DNA of 64,000 bases from Paraspadella gotoi (GCA_051294375.1 CM119270.1:10252808-10316807), one strand, 5' to 3'; shown: positions 10,601 through 23,258, numbered from the stretch's first letter. Made by a program: numbers and translations. The notes: generated by a model not told the origin, from the letters alone.

Positions 10601-12236
10601 AAAAGCACTCAAAAACGTATTTCAGGTTAGTTTACTTCGTAGATTCATTCTTTTTGATTCATTTTTTGTCTATTCTAGTCGCTAAAGACCCTCAAACCCG
10701 CTTACAAGATTTATCTGCCCCATCTGAATCACCGTGTAGAGTCATATCTGCTTCATCTCTTCGCAAAACCAACGCAGGATCGGTTAAAGCGAAAACAAGG
10801 GCGTCCGAGAGATAAGACCCAAAGGAGAGGGACGTCCGTTTTGGGCATAGTGGGATTCATCACGGGACGCTTACACCATACCAATAACTTACCCACTTGT
10901 TAAATTTTCCTTTTCCTAACTTTTTACATACTTTGCTTCTGTTGCCTTCTTTCTCTTCCCTCCAATTCTTCATCTTTGATTCTCTTTTCCACCTCCTCTC
11001 TCTTCTATTTCCCTCTTCCCTGCCGATGCTCTTTTCTTCCTCCCTACCTCCCTTCCTCCTCCTCCTCCTCCTCCTTCTCCACAAGTTCCTTCGTTGTCCC
11101 GCCAAATGCCATGGGGTGGATCCCTCCCCGAGTAATGAGCGAGATGGAGGGGGGAAGGAGGAACGAGCGCTCCATTGGACCATCAGCGCTCCCCCCCTTC
11201 TCCTCCACCTTTTGACTCTCTCTCTCTCTCTCTCTNNNNNNNNNNNNNNNNNNNNNNNNNNNNNNNNNNNNNNNNNNNNNNNNNNNNNNNNNNNNNNNNN
11301 NNNNNNNNNNNNNNNNNNNNNNNNNNNNNNNNNNNNNNNNNNNNNNNNNNNNNNNNNNNNNNNNNCCACACACACACAAAAAACCGCCAATTGCCATTCG
11401 GCGTCGTCGCCAATTGCCATCGCGACCGACGCTCGAAACGGCGTCTCTTTTTTTCTTCTTTTATATTTTCTGTCTCTTTGCTTTTTTCCTTTTTTTTGGG
11501 TGAATTTGTTATAAGATATAAAGAATCACCAGATTCCGGGGTCGANNNNNNNNNNNNNNNNNNNNNNNNNNNNNNNNNNNNNNNNNNNNNNNNNNNNNNN
11601 NNNNNNNNNNNNNNNNNNNNNNNNNNNNNNNNNNNNNNNNNNNNNNNNNNNNNNNNNNNNNNNNNNNNNNNNNNNNNNNNNNNNNNNNNNNNNNNNNNNN
11701 NNNNNNNNNNNNNNNNNNNNNNNAAAAAGGTTCCCACACTGTTATTTCGACGGCATATGGTGCAAGAGCCCATCGGTGGGAGTGTCGCCCCGCGGTCGAC
11801 GCGCTTCGCCTTAGATTCATTTGTGTGTCGCGTCTAATTGGTCAACGCCTTTGATTCATTAAGATATTCGGTGACGATCGGCGATCGACTTTTCAGTAAT
11901 TTCTTTTTTCCCTTTTTTTCTTGTCCTTTTTACTTTCTCCNNNNNNNNNNTCTTATCCTAATTATCCGGTCTTAATTTATTCCTATTTTTTCCCCAATTC
12001 CTGATATATTCTTCTTATCATATTTTGTTCCTTCCTTTTTCCCCCCTTTTATTTCATATTTATTTTTCTCCTCATTTTCTTCATTCTTTCTCGCGCCCTA
12101 ACAGTCTCTGTCTCTCCCTATCTTTTTATTCTTATCTCTCTCCTTCTCACTATCTCTCTCTCTATTCTTCTCTCTTTTCTCTCTTTGCCCTTCCTCTCCT
12201 CTCTCTCTCTCCGTTCTTCTCTCTGCCCAAACGTCA
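10601..12236. other. Unique stretch with three N gaps, no supported gene
   Basis: Pyrimidine-rich DNA with N at 11,236-11,365, 11,546-11,723 and 11,941-11,950. Short higher-GC islands at 10,690-10,860, 11,395-11,445 and 11,740-11,840 could hold exon pieces. The last is open on + for about 37 codons after the gap and ends in TAA, but it has no recognisable similarity. Confidence 0.4.
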
Positions 12237-12510
12237 TCATTTCTGCTTTGCGTCTGTCACGAAGCAAAAGTAAAAACGGAGGCGCGACTCATTAATTTTG
12301 ATAAAAGTGACGCGGGATGAGGCGTCGGCGTCGCGTGTCGGCAGAGACCCGGCGGAAGGTCGCCGCGATGCCGTCGGAGAATTAGCACAGGTTTTGAACG
12401 TCGACGATGCAACGGCAATGCTGGCGTTGTCGTTACCTGGCGATTGTGTGTCTGGAAACACTGAACGTCTTCAGTGTTTTCAAAATCTCCGCGATGTCAG
12501 CCAAATATAA
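12237..12510. CDS. Candidate coding island, strand unresolved
   Basis: A GC-richer island free of microsatellites is open on both strands. On the minus strand (12,461-12,237, TGA stop) the frame reads Ser/Thr/Ala-rich (for example SSTFKTCANSPTASRRPSAG) and has many C-ending codons (GAC, AAC, GCC, GTC, ATC), the bias seen in the better exon candidates. On the plus strand (12,298-12,510, TAA stop) it includes DAVGELAQVLNVDDATAML. The plus frame contains a possible CAG|GTTTTG donor after ELAQ. I cannot choose between them and recognise neither. It may be a terminal exon of an unknown gene, or non-coding. Confidence 0.3.
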
Positions 12511-13683
12511 ACTTAGAGTCTATTGTCGGCAATAAGTCGGTCCCGATCTCCTTCTTTCATTTCATTTTTGCTCAGAATTTCCTTTGCTCCCTGACTCTGT
12601 CTCTATCACTGTGGGTCCCTCACCCTTCTTTATCTCTGCCACACATTCCTCGCTCGTTTTTCTTCTCTCCTTTCTACCCCCCACACTTCTTTTTATTCCC
12701 GCCACTCTCTCTCCAGCTTTTTTTTCTCCTCCGCCTTCTCGTTGGCGATATTCCACAAGTGTATAAGTCAAAATTGGCTAAAACGTGAAATAATTCGCCT
12801 TTTGAGAAGGAAAAAAAANNNNNNNNNNNNNNNNNNNNNNNNNNNNNNNNNNNNNNNNNNNNNNNNNNNNNNNNNNNNNNNNNNNNNNNNNNNNNNNNNN
12901 NNNNNNNNNNNNNNNNNNNNNNNNNNNNNNNNNNNNNNNNNNNNNNNNNNNNNNNNNNNNNNNNNNNNNNNNNNNNNNNNNNNNNNNNNNNNNNNNNNNN
13001 NNNNNNNNNNNNNNNNNNNNNNNNNNNNNNNNNNNNNNNNNNNNNNNNAGACAAAAAAAAGAATAGAAATAAAAATGATTGAATTATAAGATAATGAAAG
13101 AAAGAATTCACGCGTGAGTGAATGAACGAAGGATCTAATGAAAATATATAAAAAGAAAAGAAGTCGCTGGAGCGAACGAGACATTTTTCACTAAGTTATA
13201 TTGATATCCGAGAACCCAAGGACCGTCTGTTCGAATGAAAGAAAAAGAAAGAAAAAAANNNNNNNNNNNNNNNNNNNNNNNNNNNNNNNNNNNNNNNNNN
13301 NNNNNNNNNNNNNNNNNNNNNNNNNNNNNNNNNNNNNNNNNNNNNNNNNNNNNNNNNNNNNNNNNNNNNNNNNNNNNNNNNNNNNNNNNNNNNNNNNNNN
13401 NNNNNNNNNNNNNNNNNNNNNNNNNNNNNNNNNNNNNNNNNNNNNNNNNNNNNNNNNNNNNNNNNNNNNNNNNNNNNNNNNNNNNNNNNNNNNNNNNNNN
13501 NNNNNNNNNNNNNNNNNNNNNNNNNNNNNNNNNNNNNNNNNNNNNNNNNNNNNNNNNNNNNNNNNNNNNNNNNNNNNNNNNNNNNNNNNNNNNNNNNNNN
13601 NNNNNNNNNNNNNNNNNTCTTTCTTTATTTCTTTCTCTTGATTTCCCGATTCGCTATTTTGCTTCGACAAAAGAAATGTTTTG
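12511..13683. other. Low-complexity stretch with two large N gaps
   Basis: Pyrimidine-rich sequence to 12,760, then N at 12,819-13,048 and 13,259-13,617 flanked by (GAAA)n/(TTTC)n. No gene is visible. Confidence 0.6.
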
Positions 13684-13835
13684 ATTTTCTTTCTTGCTTT
13701 CTTTCTTTCGTTCTTTCTCTCTTTTTTCTTTCTTTCTTTTTTCTTTCTTTTGTTTTTTTTCCCTTTTTTCTTGCTTTCTTTCTTTTTTTTTTCTTTCTTT
13801 CTTTCTTTCTTTTTTTCTTTCTTTCTTTCTTTTTT

Positions 13836-13923
<88 letters not shown>

Positions 13924-13926
13924 TTT
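13684..13926. repeat. (CTTT)n microsatellite
   Basis: About 240 bp of CTTT tetranucleotides with early interruptions. The Phe-Leu-Ser frames it creates in all three phases are artefacts. The adjacent N gap is probably the same tract. Confidence 0.95.
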
Positions 13927-14714
13927 CTATTCCTCTTTCTTGCCCCTTTTCTTTATTTCCCCTTTTTTTCTTTCTTCCCTGTTTTTCTGATCCCGCTCCG
14001 ATGTGGAGGAAGCCAAGGACTTGAAGGCCTCATAAATCTGTCAATTTGGTTTCTCTTATTTCGGCGAAGAATTTAATCAGAGATGCAGCCAAACTCGTGT
14101 ATCAGAACAAATTTTTTTTGCGCGCTCAGTAAGAATGGAGAAATAAAACTTAAAATATAGAAAAAAAAAAACAAACAGACAAATCTTTAGATTTTGAAAA
14201 AATTTAACGGATTAATGTTTTAAAAAATATAACTTGTTAGTCTTGTATGAATAATATGTAGAAGTAAAACTAAATCAAAGAAATCAGGGAAACCGATAAT
14301 TAAAAAAAAATAAATAAGAAAAAAAGGGAGAATTATTTCTGACCTTCCCTCCTCGGTGGGAGAACACATAATAATAATCCCGTTCATCCAACGAAAAGAA
14401 AGAGAGGCGGAGACATATTTCATACAGAGAGGAGTAGAGGAAAGGGAGAGAGAGGGGGATGAAGGTGGAGAGGAGAGGGAGGAGAAGGAGAGGAGAGGAG
14501 ACGGGGAAGAGGGAGAGGGAGAGAGAGGGGAAGTGAGAGAGAGAGAGAGGAGAGGGAGGAGGAGAGGAGAGAGAGGGAGGAGGAGAGAGAGGGGAGAGAG
14601 AGGAGGAGAGAGAGAGGAGAGGAGGACGGAGGGAGGAAGAGAGAAGAACGAGGAGAGGGAGAGAGAGAGGGAAAAGAGAGAGAACGAATGAGAGGGGAGA
14701 GGAGGAGGGGGAAA
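13927..14714. other. A/T-rich DNA then GA-rich tract bordering arm A
   Basis: 14,100-14,400 is A/T-rich without a supported frame. 14,430-14,700 is GGAGA-rich and marks the outer limit of arm A, matching the CT tract at 35,275-35,362 that bounds arm C. Confidence 0.6.
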
Positions 14715-15758
14715 AGAAAATCGAATTTTCTTCAGAAATTTGAGGAGACTCCGTTGCGACGATTATTTTCACGGGGTTTTAGATTTTTACGAAAATTATG
14801 TTTCGACTTGGATGAGAGGGTGAGCGGGTAAGGAAAAAGCGGAGAGTTGGGGGACGTGGATGGAAAGAGAAAAACACCGCAGCGCCATTCTTCGAAAATT
14901 CAAACGCCAAAATTCGAAAAACAGAGAAAAAAGATGAGACGAAGGAGATAAGTCGGAAAAAAAAGAAAAATAGAAATTAATAAAAAACGTTGGGAAAAAA
15001 AATAGATTGAGGACGCCGCTTTCCGATATATTCGGAAGAGGAAAAACTAAAAGAATCAGACTCATTTTAAAAATGGGAAAGAAGGGAAAAAAGGTGAAGA
15101 AGAATCCAAAGATTGGAAAGAAAAAAGGAAGTTGTGGGAGAGACTTGAATATTTCAATTCTACGAGGATGAAAATGTTTAAATTGTTATTAATATAAATA
15201 AACAGGGAAACAATTCTGATATCTAGTTTTTATCGAGCACTCGAAACAGATTTGAAAAGCAAGTAACAATTGAATGCTCTCTTTAAGAAAAAAACTTTCA
15301 TTATTAAAATTATAAATTGGGAGGAGGGAGCGATGTGGGAGAGAGATAAACACCACGAAAGGACATACAAGAGAGAGGAGAAGGAAAAAAATTGGGAGCA
15401 GGAGATGAAAGTTCCCTCCCACAGAATATTAAAACTTCGTCGAGAAACTTGTGGCGTGACGAAGAAGGATTGGCAAAGCAATTTCTATTTGGGGAACTGA
15501 GAGAATAGACGGAGAGCGAGAGGAAGAGAGAGAGTAGAGAGAAAGAGAGAGAAAGAGAGAGAGGAGGAGCAGAGATGGACAAGTGGGAGATGAGAGAGAG
15601 AGAGGTGGAGATGAGAGATGAGAGAGAGAGACGATGAGAGAGATGAGAGAGGAGGAGAGTTATTCTTGGACGGCCAACGCTTAACTTCTTTCTTCGTAAT
15701 AATTCAACGAATGCCAACTTTGGCGTTAACCCCAAATTACAAGAAATTCATTAAAAAA

Positions 15759-16737
15759 AGTGAGCAAAAATGTCGGGTTTCTGCCCACGATCAATTATAT
15801 ATAGATTAAATTAATAATTAATTCAAGTTAAATTAATTAATTAGGCCCCAATAATTAATTAATGTTGTTTTTTAGGTCTTTTTCGTCACCTAACCTTGAG
15901 CAAAAGCAAATGACGACGATGAGAAATAATGCCGATAACGATTTGACTGATATTGATTGGTTGAATAAATTTAATTAATAGATAATAACTTTGGATTGAT
16001 TTTATTGAAATAAGTATTTATTGATTAATTGACTGTTTAAATTAATTATTGATTAAAATTAATTGGACTAATTATTAACTAATTAATTATTTATATTATA
16101 TACATCTTGGCATTTACATTTAATTATTAAAAATAAATTAAAAGTATAATCATTAAACAAATAGTGAAACAGGTTTTTTCGTTTTCCATTTTCAAAACCT
16201 CTCATTTCCACTTCAAACGTTCCATCGAAAGATTTGATTTCCAGTTAATCACACACTTTTCCTACCCAAAATACAAATTTCAAGTCAAGCGCCCCATCCA
16301 CTCATGAGTAAATTGTGTTTTCAAATGAGAAGAAAATATATTTATTTTGTTTTCCATTAAACCTCATTTCCACTTTTGGACGATTTTCCAATCGAGACTT
16401 CATATCCAGCGCTCAATCACACACTTCCTTCTACCCACACACAAAATTTTCATTCCAATCCATTCCATCAATTTTCACGAGTAATTTGGGGTTTTTGCTA
16501 AGGTGGGACAGACGAACGGACGGACGGACAGGATATGGACGGACACCATTACAGACGACAGACAGACAGATGGAGGAGGACATTCATTTTTTTTTTTTTG
16601 CATAATTTATCATAATTCGATGTTCTGACATGATATAAGTTGAATGGCACGACAAGATTTGAGGGGGCCGGACCGAGAGGACCGACAAAGTGAATTATAG
16701 AGTTCGGGAATCTTTTTGCTGAAGGCAGATACCGACT
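15759..16737 (+). mobile_element. Helentron/Helitron-like element, copy 2
   Basis: It starts at gtgagcaaaaatgtcgggt and ends with a damaged hairpin before CTAAA. Order: 5' subterminal motif, (TTAA)n-rich segment, two tandem units (about 16,180 and 16,360), (GGAC)n tract (16,510-16,560), T run, gcataatttatcataattcg block, hairpin. It is about 0.98 kb and non-coding. Copy 3 is its inverted partner, present in both palindrome arms, so the insertion predates that duplication if the duplication is real. Confidence 0.55.
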
Positions 16738-18199
16738 AAAAAAAAGAAGTTTGAATCCCACACACCATATTTTGTTATCTGAGTTCGTTGCGATTAACCA
16801 GATTTATGACCTTCTATTCGTCCTCCTCCTCTTCCTCCTCTTCCTTTCCTCACAACTTTTAATCGGATTAAAAAATTTTCTCCCGAAATGAAACCTGTGG
16901 TTCCATCTCGAGTCTCGTGGAAAAACCGAGAAAAATCACGGAGGTGGTGTTTGTTAACTGAACGAGAGAGAGAGAGACGGACCGAGGAGCAGGAGAGAGA
17001 GAGAGAGAGAGGGATGAGAGAAGGAGAGAGGAGAGAGAGAGAGAGAGAAGAGAGGAGATAGAGAGGAGGAGTGAGTTGAGACCGGGGCCCCTGGAGGCTC
17101 CAAACCGAAATGGATGCAACATCATGAAGGAGGATTTGGAGAAAGAAGCTCAGAGATTCGAAAGAAAAACTCCTCAGCCTTCCAATCAAAAAGGGATTCA
17201 CGACACTCTCTTCTCCCCTCTCTCTCTCTTTCTAGCTCCGCGGTCTCGCTCTTCTATCCTCGCAATCGATTGATCCCCAAAAATCCGCGAAAGAAGATTG
17301 TTTTCTCGTTTGGAACTTCGTCGATGAAGAGGATTCAATGATGTTCATATAATCGAGGGTCGGGGGGATTTTGGCTTTTGGAGGAGGGAGAGAGTAGGGG
17401 TCGGGAAGGAGGAGAGAGTAAGGGGTCGGGAACGGGAATTTTTTTTTCGATTTTTCCAAGAAAATGTAGGGAAGGTTTTTGGGATCAGAGCAAAAAAATA
17501 ATTACCTGATCGAATGTTTTTTTTTGTTTTTTTTTTTTGATTCCCATAACCAAGAACTTACTCACCCAAAGAGATTATATTTTTAAAACTACATCTTTGA
17601 AGATCGAAAGAAAAGGACGCGGTGAAAAAAAAAAAGAGGAATTGAAAAACATGTTGAAAATTTCATTAAATACCAAAGCTGAAAACTATAGCTAAGACAA
17701 CATTCGAGGTCAAATAACGATTTGCGAATAAAAAAATTTAAAAAAAAGCATTATGGTCTGATGAAGATGCGAGAATATCGACGGACGAGGACGACGACGA
17801 TGACGACGACGTACGATTAAGACGACCGTCTCGAGACACGAGTTCTTCCGCCCCGACGCCGTTATGGACACGCCATAACGCGATTTCAGAGATAGAGAGG
17901 GAGAGAGAGATGATGAGAGAGAGAGAGAGCAGGAGAGTGAGAGAGGAAGAAGAGGAGAAGAGAGAGAGAGATGGACGAGGAGATGATCGTGAGAGGAAAG
18001 AGGAGAGAGAGGAGAGACGTCATAACCAAGGCTAAAGTCTCCCTTAATTTAGTTCTGTTCTATTATTTGCAAGAAATGAAATCCATTGTTTCATTCCGCT
18101 TTTTGTAATAAAAATTCCTCTTTTTCTTTTTCTTTTTTTCTTTTCCTCGTTTTCATTCTTTCCTACTTCCCCTTAATTACTCTCGTCCACCTCAAAGAG

Positions 18200-18545
18200 A
18201 ATTTCTATCCTAAACTGTGCGGCCACGTCAATCGAGCGACCCCGGGAGACCCCCCCTCTCGCCCAGAGTCCCTTCGGTCCAAACCCGAATCCCGAAACCC
18301 TCTCCCCCTCTTTCTCGTCAGTTCTTGGACGCTTTGCCATTCGTCAGCCGATAGATTGTCAAGCTCTCTTCGCGCCGGTCTGTTGACTTGGCGTTTACGC
18401 TTTTTAGGGGGGCGGGGAGAGAAGACGGCGAGTGTCGGGCGGCGGCGGCATCAGTCCACCGGAAGTTGCGCGATGAAGTTTTTTTTTAATGACGCCGACG
18501 ATTTGGAGCCCCGAACGGTTTTAGCGGCTGGCGATGGAAAACCGA
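18200..18545 (+). other. GC-rich island of arm A (three copies in window)
   Basis: The island recurs inverted at 24,870-25,160 and 31,690-31,990. A long + frame runs through it here, but the matching frames in the other copies are broken or shifted by indels. Either this is non-coding or the copies contain errors or decay. No domain is recognised. Confidence 0.5.
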
Positions 18546-18717
18546 GACAAAATTAGAAAAAAATATTGGCGGTGGAGAAAAACGAAAGTCTCACAAATTA
18601 TGAATACGAGACCAATTTAGAGGGTTATTTCATTTAGAACTGATTAGATTAGTATATTTCAACTCGCTTTCAATCATAATATTTGAATATGGTGGTTGTT
18701 GAAGCAAAGGAAAGATA

Positions 18718-18769
<52 letters not shown>

Positions 18770-19297
18770 AGGAGAGAGAGATCGATGAGAGAGAGAGAGA
18801 GAGGGAATGAGAGTAGACCGATGGGAGACGGTACTAAAAATTATGACATTCATGTCATCATCTAATCATGCAAGAGAAGCGGAAAAGACACAAACTGTAT
18901 AGGGCCGATGGTTCGAAACGTGATATGCGGGCAGTGTCCTTGGACAGTAGTTGAAAGACGAGAGAGTGGAGAAAGAAGGAGAGAGAGAGAGAAACGAGGA
19001 TAGACGAGAAGAGAGAGAGAGAGAAGAGAGAGAAACATTGAAATAGGAGAGTAACTGAAATATATGAGAACGGATAAACACGCAACTCTCTCTCTCTCTC
19101 TCTTCTCTCTCTCTTTCCCTCTCTCCAGATGAAATATCCGTGTTATGTTTCTTAGACGCCTCAAAATCAGACTTTCTCGTGTTGCTTTTCTTTGTCGCTT
19201 TTTGGCCTCAAGGACGAGGAAGACGAACAACCCACGACGACGACGACGACGACGACGACAGGACGACAAGACGACAGCGAACATCAAAAAAAAGTTA

Positions 19298-20238
19298 AAG
19301 TTATGATAAAGTTAGTTAATACGTTGTCAGACCACTATTTGCTTCCCAGCCACCACCTCCCTGCACAATGAAGGGAGAGGTTGTAGGGCTGCCACAAAAT
19401 ATGAAGGGTTCAGCTCCCCAATTCATTTTAAATTTTTTAGAATTTGTTGACTGTATGGCGTTATACTGTTAAATATCCCTTTTCATCCTTGACCAACATT
19501 TTTGATGAAATTGGCAGTCAGGTAGTTTCCGCGGCCAACTTTGAGCACTCGATCCCATTTTCCTCATGACATTTTTGAGTGGTTTTAGCTTTGTATCCAA
19601 GAGCTCTATCCTCCATGAAAAGCGCCATTCACTGTTGAAAGACTGGCAAACACTTCCTCTTCTCTCCATTTTTTTTCTTAACTGGCTTACAGAAACCTTA
19701 CAATCTTGAATTGCGAGACTATCACGTCATCGTTCTCACTTCTCCGTTGGATATGCAAGCCGCCTGCTTCAACAGCTGTCCAAGGTGTCCAGTTGCTTCA
19801 ATTAGTTGACAACTCTTGCAGATTGGTTGTTAGAAGGGAAATAAAACTGTCTGGCGATCCTATATCTTGACAAAACCCCCCTTCCAAATCTCAACTATGC
19901 AGCTTTTCCTTTTGAGGCATCAGCTGTTTTGAAGTTTCCATGGTAAAAAAACACAAAAAAAACAAAAAAACAAGTGGATAAAAAAATTTTTCTACAAAAA
20001 AAAGGAATTTTAAGACAATTTTTTGATTTTCCTTTTTTTTTATTTTAGCACAGCTTCTATAATATTTAGCTATAAAAACCTCTGTCATGGGCCGGATGAA
20101 AGATATTTTATTTTTTAATAAAAATTTATTTTTAAATTAATAGGACGACAGACAAGGAGATAGTAGGGAGTTTCAAAGTTTAAACTTTTTTTGAAGGCAG
20201 ATCTGTATTTAGCATTAGCCAGATTATAATGATAACTA
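19298..20238 (-). mobile_element. Deleted Tc1/mariner-type transposon, copy in arm A
   Basis: The reverse-complement partner of the copy at 23,295-24,227 is bounded by imperfect inverted repeats that share TAGTTAT (the end near 20,238 reads TAGTTATCATTATAATC; the other end is more diverged). It is roughly 0.94 kb, shorter than the usual 1.3-1.7 kb, consistent with internal deletion. Confidence 0.5.
19445..19941 (-). pseudogene. Tc1/mariner transposase remnant (arm A)
   Basis: Read on the minus strand it begins METSKQL and continues into a helix-turn-helix-like DNA-binding region. It ends with a frameshifted C-terminal block related to the NSPD-N-I-NVW-MKRD signature of Tc1/mariner transposases. 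Several stops and shifts are present, and the central catalytic portion with the first acidic residue is missing. This copy and the arm B copy carry different small lesions. It is inactive. Confidence 0.65.
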
Positions 20239-20284
20239 CCATGAAAAAGGGTTTTAGTCAAAAAAATGGGCGAGGAGGCGTCAA

Positions 20285-20480
20285 CGTCGATGTCTCCCTC
20301 ATTCGCCGTCAACGTCGATGTCATCCTCATCTCGCGCCCCATCCAACATCGATGTATTCCCATTCGCGTTAACGTCAATGTATTCTCATAAATCGCTATT
20401 AACGTCGATGTCTTTCTCATTCTCGCATACGTCGATGTCATTCTCATCACGCTGTCAACGTCCGATGTCATTCTCATCTC
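20285..20480 (-). repeat. 29-bp minisatellite (arm A copy)
   Basis: Six to seven degenerate units of the reverse complement of ggcgagatgagaatgacatc-gacgttaat (29 bp). The copies here are less regular than in arm B, with deletions. Confidence 0.8.
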
Positions 20481-20614
20481 CAAAAACCAATTTTCCAGTT
20501 TTACGCCAACTTTTTTTGTTTCTTTTATTTTATTTTTTTTTTTTTTTTTTTTTGGAGGGCTTTTTTTTTGTTTCGGCTTGAAATTGGAAACCGAGGGGTG
20601 CGTCCTCTCTCTTT

Positions 20615-20651
<37 letters not shown>

Positions 20652-20698
20652 CTCTCTCTCTCTCTCTCTCTCTNNNNNNNNNNNNNNNNNNNNNNNNN

Positions 20699-20700
<2 letters not shown>

Positions 20701-20732
<32 letters not shown>

Positions 20733-22789
20733 TTCTCGCCTTGCATCGATCGCCCACGTCGAATTTTGGCGCGTTTCGTCGTAGAAAGATAGAGAAGGAG
20801 AGAAAGAAGGAAAGACAAACCGAGGGAGACAGAAAGACGCGGAAACTGGTCCTTTTTTTTCTCAATCGATAAATTAAATCGAAGAGAAATACGATCGGGA
20901 ACAATTGAGGCAAAGTATTTGTATTGATTCTATTTTCTTCTAAAAATGAGGAAGAGGAGAAGGAGGAGGGTAGGACGATGAGGAGGAAGAGGAGAAGGAG
21001 GAGGAAGCGGATGAAAAAATTAGGAGGAAAAAATAAAGGAGAAAGATTTAGAGTTGACACTCTTTGTCTCCGTGGGGTCTCTCTTTGTCCCCTCGACGAA
21101 CCCCGAGGGTGGGAGTCAATCTTCCCAATCCAGTTTTTTTTTTATTTTGTTTAGTTTTTAATTTAAAAGTTAAAAAAAGTTCATTCTTTTGATACATTGA
21201 AGGACAGTAAATCTTGGATTGGGAAAGATCGAATGACGGGTTTCGATCGCGCCCCCTTCTCTCCCCCCTGAGTTTCATTAGCTCGAGAATTAACTCGAAA
21301 GAAGGGACGCGTTATTTATTACTCCTGAAGTTATTTATTACTAATGACATGATTTATAGTTTTCCTTTACATGTTTTTTTGAGGTGGGAGATAAAAGAAA
21401 TTCGGACGTGGCTCTGGCGAGACGAATAACTCTGACATCATTATTTTAAGTTGAGTATAAGTGATGCAAGTTAGTGTGAGACATCATACGTCAATGGTTG
21501 TTTGCTTATGGCTATTATCATTTTCTCAATCAAAGCAAAACTGAATTTTATTCTCCTAATTCTGATTCCACTGATTCTCCTGATTTGCATATTCTTCTAG
21601 TTTTTTTCATTCTCTTCATTCTGTTTTTTTTTTTCTATCTCAATATCATCGTTCTCCTTATTCTTTTAATTCTCCTTGTTCTCTTCCTTCTCTTCCTTCT
21701 CTTCCTTCTCCTCATTTTCTTCATTCTCTTCATTATCTTCCTTATATTCATTCTCCTTTTTCTCTTTCTTCTCTTTCTTCTCTTCATTATCATCATTCTC
21801 TTCCTTTTCTTCATTCACTTCATTAGCTTCCTTCTCTTCAGTCTCATCATTCTTTTCCTTCTCTTCATTCTCTTCGATCTCGTTGTTCTCCTATTTCTCC
21901 TGACTTTCTTAATTCTCCTCGTTCTCCTTATTCTCGTCGGATCAAATCGAGCGCCGCCTCCTCCGTCGTTTTCGCCAAAACATGACAGGTAAACAACGCC
22001 GCCGCCGCGCCGCCGCCGCCGCCCGCGCCGACGCAGCCGCCGCCCCCGCCCCAACCACCTCCCCCGGCCGCCCGTTTTAGCCAACCCGATCCCACCATAC
22101 CAATCCCCTTACCCCTCCCACTTCGAATGCACCCCCACTCCCCCCCATCCCCACTAAAATTTATCCGCCGGCCTCCATAAAAAAGTTGATGGCGTTTCCA
22201 TCGACGTTGCCGTCGGCGCCCGGTTCTCGCGACCGGCGTCGCTTTTTCGCTCTGGGTTTTCGTTCGACGCCGGTGATGGAACCATCATCGTTTCTGCGCG
22301 ACGTCGTCATCGGCGTCGTTGTCGTTGGGGTTGTTGTCGTCGTTGTCGTCATCTAGGGTACAACGATATTCTTGAGTCATGTTTTAGGAAACTCGACAAG
22401 CTACAATGACCTTGCGAGTTTTAACTAATAACAACTAACAGTATTAACAGCGAAAATAATAATATCTTATAATTCTTAAGTCTCAAAAAATATACCTTAT
22501 TTGTGTACCTATTTCAGTTTTTATTTTGAACCAGCCAGCCCCCGCTCAAGAAAATCAGCATTAATCTTTAAAGTTTATACCAAAAAAAATTACCAAAAAA
22601 ATAAAATTTAATCTTCGAACAAAAATAATTTTAAAATTTTTTTTCTGGGTTAAAAAAAAATTGTAAAAAAATGTTTGGAGTTTACTTGAGTCTTGAGTCT
22701 CGAGTCTCGAGGCCGTTGAACAGGAGGGGAGGAGTCTTCGTTCTGTTTATTGTTTATGGATATTCGCTTTTCTGGTTTTCCATCTCATT
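20701..22789. other. Spacer between arms A and B
   Basis: About 2.1 kb of sequence not duplicated elsewhere in the window. It includes an AGG-rich stretch (20,940-21,030), a TTCTCC/TTCATT low-complexity stretch (21,590-21,940), a very GC-rich GCC-repeat stretch (21,990-22,080), one possible coding island (22,189-22,356) and A/T-rich DNA (22,380-22,680). Confidence 0.6.
22189..22356 (+). CDS. Candidate short ORF / coding island, 55 codons
   Basis: An ATG in a fair context (gttgATGG) opens a 55-codon frame beginning MAFPSTLPSAPGSRDRR. It ends in a Val/Ile/Gly-rich hydrophobic tail encoded by GTC/GTT repeats and a TAG stop; such a tail would look like a C-terminal membrane segment. An overlapping plus frame starting one base earlier (VDGVSIDVAVGARF and onward) has stronger C-ending codon preference and is an equally good reading. 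The (GTC)n part may simply be microsatellite. No family is recognised. Confidence 0.2.
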   Translation: MAFPSTLPSAPGSRDRRRFFALGFRSTPVMEPSSFLRDVVIGVVVVGVVVVVVVI

Positions 22790-22847
22790 TTCGAAAGAGA
22801 GAGGGGGAAAGAAGAGAGAAGAGAGAGAGGAGAGAGAGAGAGAGCAG

Positions 22848-22930
<83 letters not shown>

Positions 22931-23053
22931 ACGCCACCTCGGTTTCCAATTTCAAGCCGAAAACAAAAAAAAGCCCCCCAAAAAAAAAAAAAAAAAAAAA
23001 ATAAAATAAAAAGAAACAAAAAAAAGTTGGCGTAAAACTGGAAAATTGGTTTT

Positions 23054-23258
23054 GAGATGAGAATGACATCGACGTTGACAGCGTGATGAGAATGACATCG
23101 ACGTTGATGGCGAGATGAGAATGACATCGACGTTAATGGCGAGATGAGAATGACATTGACGTTAACGGCGAGATGGGAATGACATCGATGTTGATGGCGA
23201 GATGAGGATGACATCGACGTTGACGGCGAGATGAGGATGACATCGACGTTGACGCCTC
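23054..23258 (+). repeat. 29-bp minisatellite (arm B copy)
   Basis: Seven near-identical 29-bp units containing gatgagaatgacatcgacgt. Consecutive units start at 23,109, 23,138, 23,167, 23,196 and 23,225. A 29-bp period shifts reading frame at each unit, so it is not a protein repeat. Confidence 0.9.

Larger units (their letters stand above)
14715..20700 (+). repeat. Palindrome 2, arm A
   Basis: This is the reverse complement of arm C (31,290-35,275, matching A from 14,715 to about 18,965) and of arm B (22,790-26,190, matching A from about 17,065 to 20,700). Anchors include the gcgggtaaggaaaaagcggag block (14,825 versus 35,165), the ggggatcaatcgattgc block (17,265 versus 25,985 and 32,930), the agaagcggaaaagacac block (18,873 versus 31,360) and the accgacttggaaattgga block near 20,585 versus 22,945. 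It holds an element copy, a Tc1/mariner remnant, a minisatellite and GA tracts at 15,500-15,660, 16,965-17,075, 17,885-18,020 and 18,721-18,815. A 25-N gap (20,674-20,698) lies at its inner end. Confidence 0.85.

Noticed and set aside
13638-14076. Phe-Leu-Ser-rich ORFs of 98-131 codons resembling membrane proteins
   Set aside because: Pure (CTTT)n translated in three frames.
17760-17830. (GAC)n/(GTC)n tracts at 17,790, 19,230, 24,270, 39,270 and 53,110 as acidic coding exons
   Set aside because: No unique flanking codons, stop or acceptor in the Asp frame, unlike 23-121, 60,627-60,769 and 62,415-62,576.
23054-23258. Regular 29-bp repeats as a CRISPR array
   Set aside because: Units are directly adjacent with no spacers, and the context is eukaryotic.
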